Below, one piece after another: positions 28,440 through 37,914 of a stretch of 40,259 bases of DNA. The position numbers were made by a program, and so were the translations under genes. Source of the DNA: Chara braunii (lineage: Eukaryota > Streptophyta > Charophyceae > Charales > Characeae); assembly GCA_003427395.1 (NCBI GenBank), contig BFEA01000516.1, positions 385,293 to 425,551 on the forward strand, given 5' to 3'. Under the pieces are notes generated by a model. It did not search any database. It was not told the origin of the DNA and saw only the letters and a list, made by a program, of their open reading frames with translations. Every line of letters starts with the position of its first letter. Positions within the stretch are counted from its first letter, which is position 1.

Positions 28440-30469
28440 TCAGTGTCCACCAGGAAGGGGGAAGGGGATACGGTACATGGGGGCATGGCGAGGGGGAGGA
28501 TTAATCGGAAGCGGGGGTAAGAATCGTTCCACCTGGGCTACTGTTTCTGGGAACTCCTGGTAACGGACGATCCGATGGAAACGGGGGAAGCGATTACCAG
28601 TGTGAGGGAGGGAGGCGAGGTAGTCGAGATACAGGGTGGTAAAGGTGCGGAAGAGTGCCGCGCGGAAATGGTCGTGATCTTCGCATGCAGGGATTGTCCC
28701 CGCAATCATGCAATAGACTTTGACCATGTTGTGGTCTCGCCATGCGACACTGAGGAGGAGGGTGTGGAGGTAGAAATCGGGAAGGGCGCAATTGGTCGAG
28801 GGATGGGGGTGGACCGTAACGACGAGGCGAGTAGCGTAGAAGAATCGGAAGGTATCGATGTGGAAGGGATTACGGGGGAAGGTGACGCGGGTGGTGATTT
28901 GGCGGAGGGTGAGATGATCAAGGGGATAGCGGGATAACGACCGGGGACGAAGCCCGATGGCCCGCATCAGTACGGGCTCGAACTGATGGACGGTCGGAGG
29001 TGGAGGGGGAGGGGGATCGGCTTTGCTGCCGCCTGGGCAGTGCGCTCGAAGTCTCGGCAGCTGGGTCCCCATCTTCGGGCTTGGGCGCCTCGGGATCGCG
29101 GGCCGGATCGTCGGCGATTTGCGGATTGGCCCCGCTGGCGAATTCCAGCTGTCATTTTCCGACTGCGATCTCCTCTCTCTTGCGCGCCGCCTCGAGGTCT
29201 TCCACCTGAGTGTCCGCCTGCTCCACTTCCTCCGCCGAGATCTCCCACTCAGACTCTTCCAGCTCTAGCTCTTCTTCTTCGTCCTCTTCTTCTTCCTCCT
29301 CCTCACTTTGCTCTCCTTCGCCGTGCTCACTGTAACTGCCTTCCTCTAGGGTTTCTTCCTCTTCGTCCTCTCCCGCGGCTTCTTCTTCTTCGTCAGCGCT
29401 TTCTTCTTCGATTGCTACCTCTTCGTCTTCGGAGGCCGCTCGGTCCTGGAAGAAGGCGAGATCGATGATTTCCCGTGGGCTCAGATAATCCCGCTGCGAT
29501 GGCGGGTTGCGTCCGCTTCCTGGCTCCTCCAGGCACGCTGACCACTGAAGGTACGACGTCAAGGTCCTTGTGAGGACGTGCGGGACCAGGCTCTCGTCAC
29601 TATGCGAGACAATCTCAAGGGGGAGATCGTCAGCCAACTGCGCAAGGGGGACCGTGAGCTCTTGCGCGATCAGTTGGCGATGGTCGGGCCGTACCGATCC
29701 AAAGAGGAAACCGAGAAGATCGCCCTCCACATCTGTTCTCCAGGCCTGGACGATCATCAGCTCCAAGTACCACTCGCGGTGTTCCTCGTCCCTTGTCCAC
29801 GTAAGCTTTACCCCGACCAGGCACACCGAAAGATCGACGAAGTGCTCACAACACAGCCGCCACTGTCTTGGGTCGAGAAGGGGGACAACGAGCGGTTCCA
29901 GACAGAAGGAGAAATGAGGATGGACACCAGACTGCCAGAAGGTGGGATAGAGAGATGGAAGAGCGAAGGTGGAGAGTTGGGAAGGTTCATTGGGGACGTT
30001 GGAAGGGGACGAGTTTTGGAAGCACCACCGCCGGCTCGTGCTGGAACGCTCGAATCCCGTCGAGGTCGATACCGTCCGTAGGGAAGAGATTGTCCCCGCG
30101 GCGCGTGAGCCAATGGTTCCACTCAACTGCCAACCGCTGGCCCCGTTGTCGTAAAGACGTCCGGATGGCCGTATGCCGTAGCGCACTGACCGTGCTGATA
30201 TCTCTGCTGAACCCGACAACTGTGGACACGTGGCTTATCCCGGGAGCTGATCGCCGATGTACCGCCACTGCCTCTGCTAACACGACCACCTAAGGACTGC
30301 CCGTGAATCGGAACTCGACCGCTGCGTACACCCCCGAAGTGCAGAAGAATTGCGTGAGTCGTAGAAGATCCAGATTGAACCGCGGATGATGAACCTGACG
30401 AATCGCTGAGATGTAGCCTCGTGGCGCCAACAGATGATCACCGAGAGTTTGCTCTGTAAGAAAACTCAT
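28440..30469 (-). pseudogene. ORF3: gypsy gene downstream of integrase, unknown function
   Basis: Starts at ATG 30469 (MSFLTEQTLGDHLLAPRGY), whose ATGA overlaps the integrase stop, and ends at 28440. It would be about 675 codons; it is now cut by a TAG at 30290-30292, a shift near 30000, a TGA at 29149-29151 and a shift near 29025. Order: N-terminal domain (VEFRFTGSP, AVEWNHWLTRRG), a middle domain (DHRQLIAQELTVPLAQLADD; DYLSPREIIDLAFF), a long Glu/Asp-rich run (29225-29430), then a C-terminal domain (PLDHLTLRQITTRVTFPRNP; LVVTVHPHPSTN). I see no signal peptide or membrane helix, so an envelope role is not supported despite the env-like position. A diverged relative lies at 1887-2330. Family not recognised. 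Confidence 0.7.
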
Positions 30470-31958
30470 GGCGATGGTGGCGGGGGCGGAGTATGGAAAA
30501 AGACGAGAGATGTAGGGGAGGAAGAGAGCGATCGAGAATCGCCGTCTTCTTCCGTACCCAAGGACGAAGACGAGGGTGCAGGAGATGGGGAGGAAGGGAG
30601 GGGACGTAGGTAAGACACATGGCGAATGATCAGCCGCGCCGATCGGCTTCCCGAGACTTCCGGTACGAGGCGCACCGTGTTCACTCCGTTCGGGCCGAGC
30701 TCGATCACTCGAAATTGCCCGAAGAATCGTGGCGCTATCTTGCCTTGGCGAGCATATTTCCTCACCTGCACCAAGTCCCCTAATTTATACTGGGGTCGCG
30801 GACCCGCATTCCCGTTCCGGACCTCGTAACTACGAACCTGCCAGCCATGGACCAACTCGGTCATTTTCTGTCGTTTTCGGGCCAATCGGGGCAGGGACCG
30901 TTCCATCAATTCCATGTGCCGCTTGGCCTTGTCTCGAACCGTGGCCCTGGTGGGCCGTCGATTCAACGAAGACTCATCCGGGAGGCTTGGTATCGAAACG
31001 CAGGTCACGCTATTGGTCCTTAATTGAAAAGGGATCAGGCCCGTTGATTCGTGGGGCGTCCCTCGGTGGACCGCCAGGATGTGATCTACGATATCGGGCC
31101 AGGGCCTGGGATCCCGCGCCGCGATATTGCGTCGTAGCACAGTCTTTATCACCCTATGGCATTTTCTACCAGCCCATTAGATTGTGACATATGGGGTGCG
31201 GTATTCCGAATAGCAACGCCGTGTACGACCAGATTCCTCAGGACTTCTCCCCTGAATTCTACCCCGTTATCGGTCAAAATTTCCTCCGTGTCCTGGTGCA
31301 TCCCTAAAAACCGATTGACGTATCGCGCAGTCTCGGCCGCCTGTCGCGTACGACAGGGATATGCCTCGATCCATTTCGAAAAATGGTCCACGAACACGAG
31401 TACGACTAAATATTCACAGCTATTGGGTCCAGGGGGTACCACAATATCGGTAGTATCCATGCTAACCCTTTGAAAAGGCCGTTCAACTATCGTTGGCACT
31501 ATCGATCTTGGCGGCTGAATCGGCGCCTTGTCAGCAGCGCAGACTTGACAGTTCGCAACAATAAATTTCACATCGTCACGAATATTGGACCAATACCACT
31601 CGTTTTTGTCAATTGCCGCCTCCGTGATCCATACGGCAAAATGGGCAGCCTATTCCTCGTGCGTTGTCTTCACCCAGTCATACCTCATGAACGGGTGCGG
31701 TACTACCATCAAAATCCCACTACCATCCGTTTTTCGTTTTTCCAATCGTCCCTCATTCCAACGGTAGTCCCGAGCCTTTTCATTGACCCTCCTCCGATCT
31801 TCCTTGGTGAAGTCCTGGAGGGGTTTACCCACTAGGGTGACAATCAAAGCGATATCCGTCCATATTTCGGCCCTTCTAAACTTCTGTGTTTTTTCTAACC
31901 CTTCCGACGTGGCATCTAAAAAGCGAGCCTCGGTCGGGATCTTATTAATCCGACACAA
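30466..31958 (-). pseudogene. gypsy integrase (pol C-terminus)
   Basis: Inserts the cDNA into the host genome. Three overlapping frames: 31958-31650 (start of the domain, up to a VPHPFMRYDW zinc-finger His region), 31571-31149 (NCQVC of the HHCC finger; catalytic core with VSMDTTDIV, ILTDNGVEF and QSNGLVENAIG giving D, D and E), and 31152-30466 (C-terminal domain with KIAPRFFGQFRVIELGPNGV, a GPY/F-like module, then a Ser/Pro tail). Frameshifts lie near 31650-31600 and at 31150. The catalytic triad itself is intact. No chromodomain is visible. The stop at 30466-30468 overlaps the ORF3 start. Confidence 0.9.
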
Positions 31959-32271
31959 GGGGCACAGCCAGGGCTTACTGTCATTTCGGTATTGGATGCA
32001 CGAGTCGTGGGTTCGTGCGACACACTGTCGACAATCTACCTATTCCGCATATCCCTCTCCGTTAGGGCGTATAGAGACCGAGTATACGCGAGAAATTGCT
32101 TCACAAAAAGAACAAAATTTATCAACCAGGGAGAGAAGAGATGAGGAGGAGAGGGGAGAGAGAGGGGTTGTATGATTACCTCCGTCACCCATTGCCACCC
32201 GCCTGCTTCTTGCCACGAGGGAGAACTGCCACTTGTCCGTACTTGGGCCCGTTCACCGACTCCGGTTCCTT
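31959..32271 (-). other. Degenerate linker between RNase H and integrase
   Basis: Minus-strand frames here hold several stops after the RNase H end (KVPKAEEIVP) and before the integrase start. No motif recognised; it is presumably a decayed pol connection. Confidence 0.5.
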
Positions 32272-33641
32272 CTACGGGACGATCTCTTCTGCCTTAGGCA
32301 CTTTAGCTGGTCGATGCAGACGTGTCAGCCCGTCCGCGTTGCCGTGTCTTTCCGTCTTTGGATGGATGATGTCGAAGTCGTACTCCTGTAGGCGCACCGC
32401 CCATTGGCCAATCATGCCCGTGTAATTAAAGAGTCTCTTCAGCGCTAACAGGGGTTCATGATCGGTGACAAGGAGGAACTTCTGTCCATACAAATACGGA
32501 TGAAAGTGCTGGATTCCCCACACTACTGCGTAGCATTCGCCTTGCGGGGCTGAGTTATTCCTTCGCTCGTCTGGTACCGTTCGCGACGCATACTTGATGA
32601 CATGTTCACGGCCATCGTTCCCCTTTTGCGCTTAAATAGCGGAAATAGCCTCCGGTTGCTAGTCCGTGATGAGAATGAACTGCTTTGAGGGGTCCGGTCG
32701 GATCAAAATAGGTGTCGTGGTCAGGGCTTCCTTGAGGGTCGCGAAGGCCTGCTCGCGCTCCACGTCCCAACTGAGGGGCTGATCCTTCCGTAGCAGGTTC
32801 GTCAAGGGTCGTGCAATCGCGGCGAAGCCCTTGATGAAACGGCGATCGTATGATGCCAACCCCAAGAAGGCTCGAACCTGCGTTAGTGACATAGGAACAG
32901 GGGCTTCTTTCACCGCCGCGACCTTTCTTGAGTCAGGCCTAATCCTCCACGTGTCACAATGTAGCCCAAGAACGAAATTTCCGAGAGGAAGAATTCGCTC
33001 TTCTGAAGCGCGATCTTCAATCCAGCGTCTCTCAGAGCTCCTAATGTCCACTCGATATGCTGCGCATGGCCATGATAGGTCTCCGAATAAACTAGGATGT
33101 CATCCATATACATGATGACGCAAAAGTTGATCATCCTCTGCGTTAATCATGTCTTGTTGACGAAGTTCTGAAACGTGACGTTCATGACCCGCTGAAACGT
33201 GGCCGGCGCATTGCAGATCCCCATCGGACATCGAACCCACTGCCACGTACCTTCAAACAGTACGAAGGCCGTCTTCGGCCGATCTTCCTCCTTAACCAGA
33301 ATGTGATGGAAGCCATGCCGAATATCAAACTTACTGAAATAATTAGCACACCCAATCGCATCTAGCAAATCATCCATCCGGGGGAGGGGATACACACCTT
33401 TGATCGTGATATCATTCAGCTTACGATAATCAATGCATATGTGGATCGACCCGTTCTTTTTGGGTACCAATACTACCGGGAATGACCATGGTCCGATGGC
33501 AGGTTCAATCCAACCGCTTGCTTCGAATTCTCGAATCCGTTCGAGGGCCTTTTTCCGCTCTACCAGGGAATACCTGTAAGGCTTGCAATGAATTGGGGAA
33601 TGGTTTCTCGTCTGGATTTCATGCTGTATGACTAATGACAA
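32272..33641 (-). pseudogene. gypsy reverse transcriptase and RNase H
   Basis: Copies element RNA into DNA. RT: KPYRYSLVERKKALERIREF, VVLVPKKNGSIHICIDYRKL, FSKFDIRHGFH (motif A Asp), CPMGICNAPATFQRVMN (motif B) and MYMDDILVYSE (YMDD catalytic motif, about 33110). RT thumb: FLGYIVTRGG and VRAFLGLASYDRRFIKGFA. RNase H: FILITD, GECYAVVWGIQHFHPYLYG and LLVTDHEPL. Breaks are a TGA at 33144-33146 where CGA is expected, a frameshift near 32945, and a TAG at 32656-32658 where TGG is expected. All catalytic residues I can check are present. Confidence 0.93.
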
Positions 33642-34684
33642 TCCAATATCCGTTCGTTACAGTAATCGCTCCTTTATATTCTTTCAGGATGTCTGCAATC
33701 AGGTGGTGGATTTCGTCAGGTACGTATCGAGGTACGTGCAACTCGTATGACTCGTCCCATATCCGCACATCGATATGTTTCGTATTCATTCGTTTAGTAT
33801 TTTCCGGCGGGGGCGCGAAGATGAACGAGTTATCGGATCGCCAGGAGAACACCGTGGCCATCATGTGCGCATCCTCTTCTCGGATGGCCACGTGTTCTTC
33901 AGGCGTCACTCCGTCTCGGATGTCCTGCCATGACACGGGTTTTGTGGCGATCTTGATTCCGAGTCCGTTTTCGAGGCGCTCAGGGGGTTCCAAAAAGTTG
34001 ATCTCTGCCCCTAAGCATAGCAATCGAATTTCCTTTGCAGGTGTCAGCAAGGATTTCGGAAGATCCGTGATATCGCAGTAGTACCTTTTGTTGTTGTATC
34101 GGGCGAGGAGAGGGGAGATCCCTTCGTACAGGGTTCAAGGGGATTCCAAAGAATCGACCATCCTTGAAATCTGTACGAGAGGTTCTCCCATAATCATTGC
34201 CTGAGTTCTTTGCAAATCTTGGTTAGTTCTGTTTGGGGCTTCAGCATTCATCCGCTGCACGGGGTAATGAATACATTCTCGTGCCATCTTTAGGATTTCA
34301 GGATCGTTATCACCATCTCTGTTGTCTGCGTCCTTGGACGTCTGCCCGTTGTCCCAGGTAATCATGCGAAGGGTGTCTGTCATCGCGGGAGAAACTCACG
34401 GAACTATGTTAGCGATAGTACACAGAGTCAGTCTCATTGGTACAACATAGGGTTTGCCTCCCGTATTTCGGAGGACAATCGATCGTCTTTCGAAGTCCAG
34501 ATTAGCTCGTAGTGCTGCCAGGGCAGGAAGGCCGAAAAGAACGTCGTAAGTATTGACATCAGAAAGACGAAAAATGATCGTCTTTCTATATTAGCCCTAT
34601 GCGTATGGGATCGGAAACTCCTGCGACATTTTTGTCTGACACTGGTCCTTTCGTTTTCGGGTTTGCTATTCGGGCCAGGACAAA
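33619..34684 (-). pseudogene. Protease relic and protease-RT linker
   Basis: About 34560-34430 gives, in one frame, NTYDVLFGLPALAALRANLD, matching the C-terminal hydrophobic-Gly segment of retropepsins (the ILGMPWL-type motif). The active-site DTG/DSG is not identifiable; the region before it holds stops. 34383-34135 encodes a hydrophilic segment and 34050-33619 a clean 143-codon linker (KHIDVRIWDESYELHVPRYV) leading into RT, ending in a stop with a frame change at about 33640. Protease function is lost. Confidence 0.6.
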
Positions 34685-36138
34685 TCATGTCCAATTCGCT
34701 TTGCAGTGCTGCAACATACGTTCATTAGCCTGCTCTGATATCGAAAGCAGATGGCCGATCGGAAGAGGAATCCGATGATCCAATGCTCGGACGATGTTCA
34801 AAACATCGATTTCGCTAGTGACGAAAGTGGGTCCTCCCGACTCCATCTTTCCTGGAGAAGGCCGCCACTCCGCCACTTCTTTCTGTTTCGACGCTGGTCT
34901 GATGGTTCCGATCATTCCAAGCCCCGGATACCCGAGTGATACATACTGATCTAACGGAATGAGCTCGGCAGCCTCTTCCATGGTGGTTAACGCACTTCCC
35001 CCGCCTTCCATTTCCTCCATCAGGGCTCCTACCCGTCCAGGTCCGTTAGCGATGGGGGCTGCAGCTACTGGGGCGGCTCTGACTCGTTGTTGCGGGGGCC
35101 GATGAGGGCAATCTCGAGCTAGATGCCCCGGTTGATGGCATGCATAACAGACGTTCAGATTGTCCGCGGCCCCTCCGAGAACGGGTGCCAGGGCCAGTCC
35201 TTGTTGGATTGGGGAGGCGCGTACTGCGATGGGCCACGTATTTCTCATCATAGCTTCCAGCCAAGCATTATGCTCTCGCTGTTCCTTTTTGCTTTCTTGG
35301 ATTAGGCTAATTAGTGTTTTGGTCAGCTCTAAAATGGCAGTTGATTCATTCGACCGTACGGGATTTTCGATTGGTGGCGGGGGTGCCGTCATTACAGGTG
35401 CTGGCATCACAGGGACGGGCATGCTCATAATCACACTCGGTGCTGATCGTCTAGGGGATATCTGCTCCAGATAGGTAACGAGACCTGACACAAACCCCAT
35501 GTTTTCGAACTTATTTTGCAACGCCGCCAGCTCAGTTTTTGCCCTCGCAAGTTCGGACGAGTCTCCTTCCTTCGGATAGTCTTCCCCTTCTAGGAAACTC
35601 GCAGCAAACTTTCGTTCCATCTCTTCTGCAGCGTCCATGATCTGTTGTAGCGTATGATTGATGGCAGAAAAATGTTTTCTCAGTTTCGTCCTTATCGTTC
35701 GGCTGCGAAGTCTGTCAATAAACAAATCTCTTCCTACTTGCTCGCCTCGCTCCGTTTTCACGAACATCCGGTAAAACCGGTTTCGATATTCCGTGACAGA
35801 CTCAAGGGGTTTTTGAACTCGGTCCTTAATCATAAAAAGTGCTTGTTCTGGATGGACGTAGTCAAACGGATTCATAAAATCTCGCTCGAAAGTTGGAAGA
35901 TCCACCCATACATAGGTACTAAACCAATGATGGGCATCCCCTCCTAATCGAACGGGGATGTTCACCTGCGCTTCATTGTCATCATACTGCTGTGCTCGGA
36001 GTGTAGCTAACCATGCTCCAGCGAGATGATGCGCATGATCAAACAGATAGAGATCTGGTGGCATCATAGGAGCTCGTGCACGTGGTACGGGTTGATTAGG
36101 ATTCTGCAAGGGATTTGGGTTAGTTGATTAGCATTCAT
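34685..36138 (-). pseudogene. gypsy gag (capsid and nucleocapsid)
   Basis: Structural protein that packages element RNA. 474 open codons down to 34685. Capsid: WFSTYVWVDLPTFERDFMNP, VTEYRNRFYRMFVKT and LFIDRLRSRTIRTKLRKH, the usual retrotransposon gag pattern. Nucleocapsid: one CCHC knuckle CYACHQPGHLARDC (about 35140). C-terminal tail ALDHRIPLPIGHLLSISEQA runs to the protease. The open frame at 36109 begins with TTG, not ATG. An ATG at 36136-36138 (MNANQ) is one base out of frame, so a 1-bp indel near 36115 probably removed the true start. Otherwise gag is intact. Confidence 0.9.
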
Positions 36139-36278
36139 GTTGACGGCCCGTCGGTTAGCCGATCGGCTTCAGTGACGACGGGGTCGCGTTTAGGCGCGTT
36201 TTGGAGTCGAGGTCGCCCTCAGTTAGCCAGATCGCTCAATTATCGTGCTATTGGTTCTACAACCCGGCCACGTGTCGG

Positions 36279-36290
36279 GCTCCGATACCA
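36279..36290 (-). other. Primer-binding site, initiator-Met tRNA type
   Basis: Minus strand TGGTATCGGAGC, one mismatch from the TGGTATCAGAGC used by most plant LTR retrotransposons. It lies directly next to the 5' LTR stub and fixes the orientation of the element. Confidence 0.85.
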
Positions 36291-36348
36291 ACCTCACACC
36301 CAACGCGACTTCCTGATCGGAGTGGGATGTGGGTCTGGAAGTGCGAAA
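36291..36348 (-). repeat. Truncated 5' LTR (58 bp)
   Basis: Matches 25218-25275 at 54 of 58 positions (CCTGATCGGAGTGGGATGTG in both). The last 11-12 bases expected before the primer-binding site (TTGGGCGTCACA on the minus strand) are missing, as if deleted between two TTGG repeats. Similarity ends at 36348. Confidence 0.8.
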
Positions 36349-36698
36349 TGTAGTAGGAGTAGTGGGTAGATGGTGGCATCGGGTGGAGTTGAGTGGTGGC
36401 AAGGCCTAAGGTGGTGCTGGGAGGGGGAATGGATGCCATGGCATGAGTTCCGAGAGCAATCAGACGGGAGGCAAGAGTGGACACAGGCACTGGGATGGGT
36501 TGAGCCGGATCATGAGTCAGGATTCCTAACACTGGGAGCGGGGCTCGTGGGGGAGATCTTACGGGCCCCCCGTGCTGTGGGGCAAGAGGACCTCGTCCTC
36601 CTCTCCCGCCCTGACCTCGGCCCCGACCTCTGGCCCGGGCTTGTCTACCGGCGGGCAGAGGCTCATCATGAAATCTGGGGCAATCTGGGTCGAACTCA
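36349..36698 (-). other. Junction region between gypsy stub and LINE ORF1
   Basis: No domain. Minus-strand frames are Pro/Ser/Thr-rich (36559-36792 in a second frame), which fits a low-complexity tail of the ORF1-like gene upstream. The remaining 5' LTR should be here and is not. Confidence 0.4.
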
Positions 36699-37914
36699 TC
36701 ATGGAACCACCAGAGACACTTCCTGCAGAATGGAGTGTCCTGGTTGGTGTATCTGAAGTTGTTGGCCGTTGGGCCTGCGAAGCACTATCCATTTCATGTA
36801 AGTTTGTCGTGTGGCAGGGAGGCAGTTGATGCGAATGTTACCTAAGCGAGGCTCATCGTCGTTCTTCTCCGGCGGGTGCATTTCGATGATTGGTGCGATG
36901 AGGTTTTCGATAGCATGACGGAGAGAGAACATGGTGTTCAAAGGAACTCGTAAGGCTATGATTCGGTATTTGTCAGCGGCTTCCCTGTCCCTAGCTAATT
37001 CCAGCTCTTGTTGGGTCATCCATGGTTTGAACAGGACTCGGATGGGTCCTTGACGCGAGGGAATAGTGTCTTGTCCTTTTCTTATCAGATATTCGGCTAT
37101 TCTCTGTGAGCGGGCAATGTAAGACATGATATTCGGTCCCTCGCCGTGTGTCCGCCCCTGACGTAATAACGGGTTAAAATTTGCGTCTTGATACCAGGCG
37201 TCCTTGTATATACAGATGAACTGTTCACGTTGCACTATTGAGAGGTTTGTCCCTCTGGTTTGGAAGACTACGACTACAGTTTTGGCTTTTAGCCAGTTCA
37301 CTGTGGCCGTGTCTATCTCCTCATTGAGATTGAGATAGCCGACTCCGTCAACAATTTCCACCTCCCCGTGGGAGATCGAGGTGTCCGGGAAGATGCCGTC
37401 GTCGTAGCAGCTATCCAACAAAACGACCATTTCGTCAAAATGGACATTTTTTTTTTTTTGAACGAAATTGAAACTGAGTTTTTTGGCTGAAAACTTGTCA
37501 AAATTTGTTGTTCCTAAGGGTCCAGCGTTTTACAAACGCTGGCCCCCCTGGCTGTACATGGACCTAGCTTGAGACCAGGCACCTGTACATGGACCTAGCT
37601 TGAGACCAGGCACCTCCAGGCCTGGAGGTGCCTGGTCTCAAGCTAGGTCCATGTACAGCCAGGGGGGCCAGCGTTTGTAAAACGCTGGACCCTCAGGAAC
37701 AACAAATTTTGACAAGTTTTCGGCCAAAAAACTCAGTTTCAATTTCGTTCAAAAAATAAAAGATGTCCATTTTGACGAAATGGCAGTTCAAGGTCTGGAT
37801 GCGTTGCAGGTCGGCGGGCTGAGTTGACTGCGGAGGGGGTTGCTGTTGTTGCTGAGGGTTCGAAGGTTGACCCTGCAGGCTGCCTGTGTATTGGCCTGTG
37901 TCTGAGGCGGCCAT
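36699..37914 (-). pseudogene. LINE ORF1-like (DUF4283-type) gene split by a foldback
   Basis: Start ATG 37914 has a good context (AATCATGGC). N-terminal segment is Gln/Pro-rich (MAASDTGQYTGSLQ, then QQQQQPPPQ). After the foldback (37422-37788) the frame resumes with LLDSCYDDGIFPDTS and VNWLKAKTVVVVFQTRG, then GPIRVLFKPWMTQ, RIIALRVPLNTMFSLRHAIE and NDDEPRLGNIRINC. This pattern (WLK..V.V.F, FKPW, LP.......I...I, R...RI) resembles plant LINE ORF1 proteins, RNA-binding partners of ORF2. The element to which it belonged may be of the same group as copies A-C. A frameshift near 36800 leads to a different end. Assignment is by pattern only. Confidence 0.5.
37422..37788. mobile_element. Foldback element, copy 2: near-perfect palindrome
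   Basis: Arms fold from CCATTTCGTCAAAATGGACA (37427-37446) and its complement (37764-37783) to the centre at 37620/37621 (CACCTCCAGG|CCTGGAGGTG). The left arm carries an extra 31-bp copy of CTGTACATGGACC..CAGGCAC (37552-37582, 37583-37613) and an expanded T-run. Each arm also contains its own small hairpin CCAGCGTTT-TAC-AAACGCTGG. Flanking CAA at 37419-37421 and 37789-37791 is a candidate 3-bp duplication; removing the element with one CAA puts both halves of the host gene in the same frame. Ends match the foldback at 559-906. Confidence 0.9.

Larger units (their letters stand above)
25207..36348 (-). mobile_element. Ty3/gypsy LTR retrotransposon, degenerate
   Basis: Read from right to left: 58-bp 5' LTR stub (36291-36348), iMet primer-binding site (36279-36290), gag with zinc knuckle, protease relic, reverse transcriptase, RNase H, integrase, ORF3 and a 3' LTR (25207-28184). 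PR-RT-RH-IN order defines the gypsy group. The two LTR ends agree at 54 of 58 positions by hand count, and all four differences are G to A or C to T in the 5' copy. Every gene carries stops or shifts. No target duplication can be tested because the outer 5' LTR end is lost. Confidence 0.9.

Noticed and set aside
28575-30293. Plus-strand ORFs of 100-167 codons opposite ORF3
   Set aside because: Shadows of ORF3: the low stop density follows from its codon use, and none shows a domain.
28440-30469. ORF3 as an envelope gene
   Set aside because: Only its position fits. I see no signal peptide, membrane helix or cleavage site, and a long acidic run is untypical.
35654-35947. Plus-strand ORF opposite gag
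   Set aside because: Antisense shadow of a strong gag domain.
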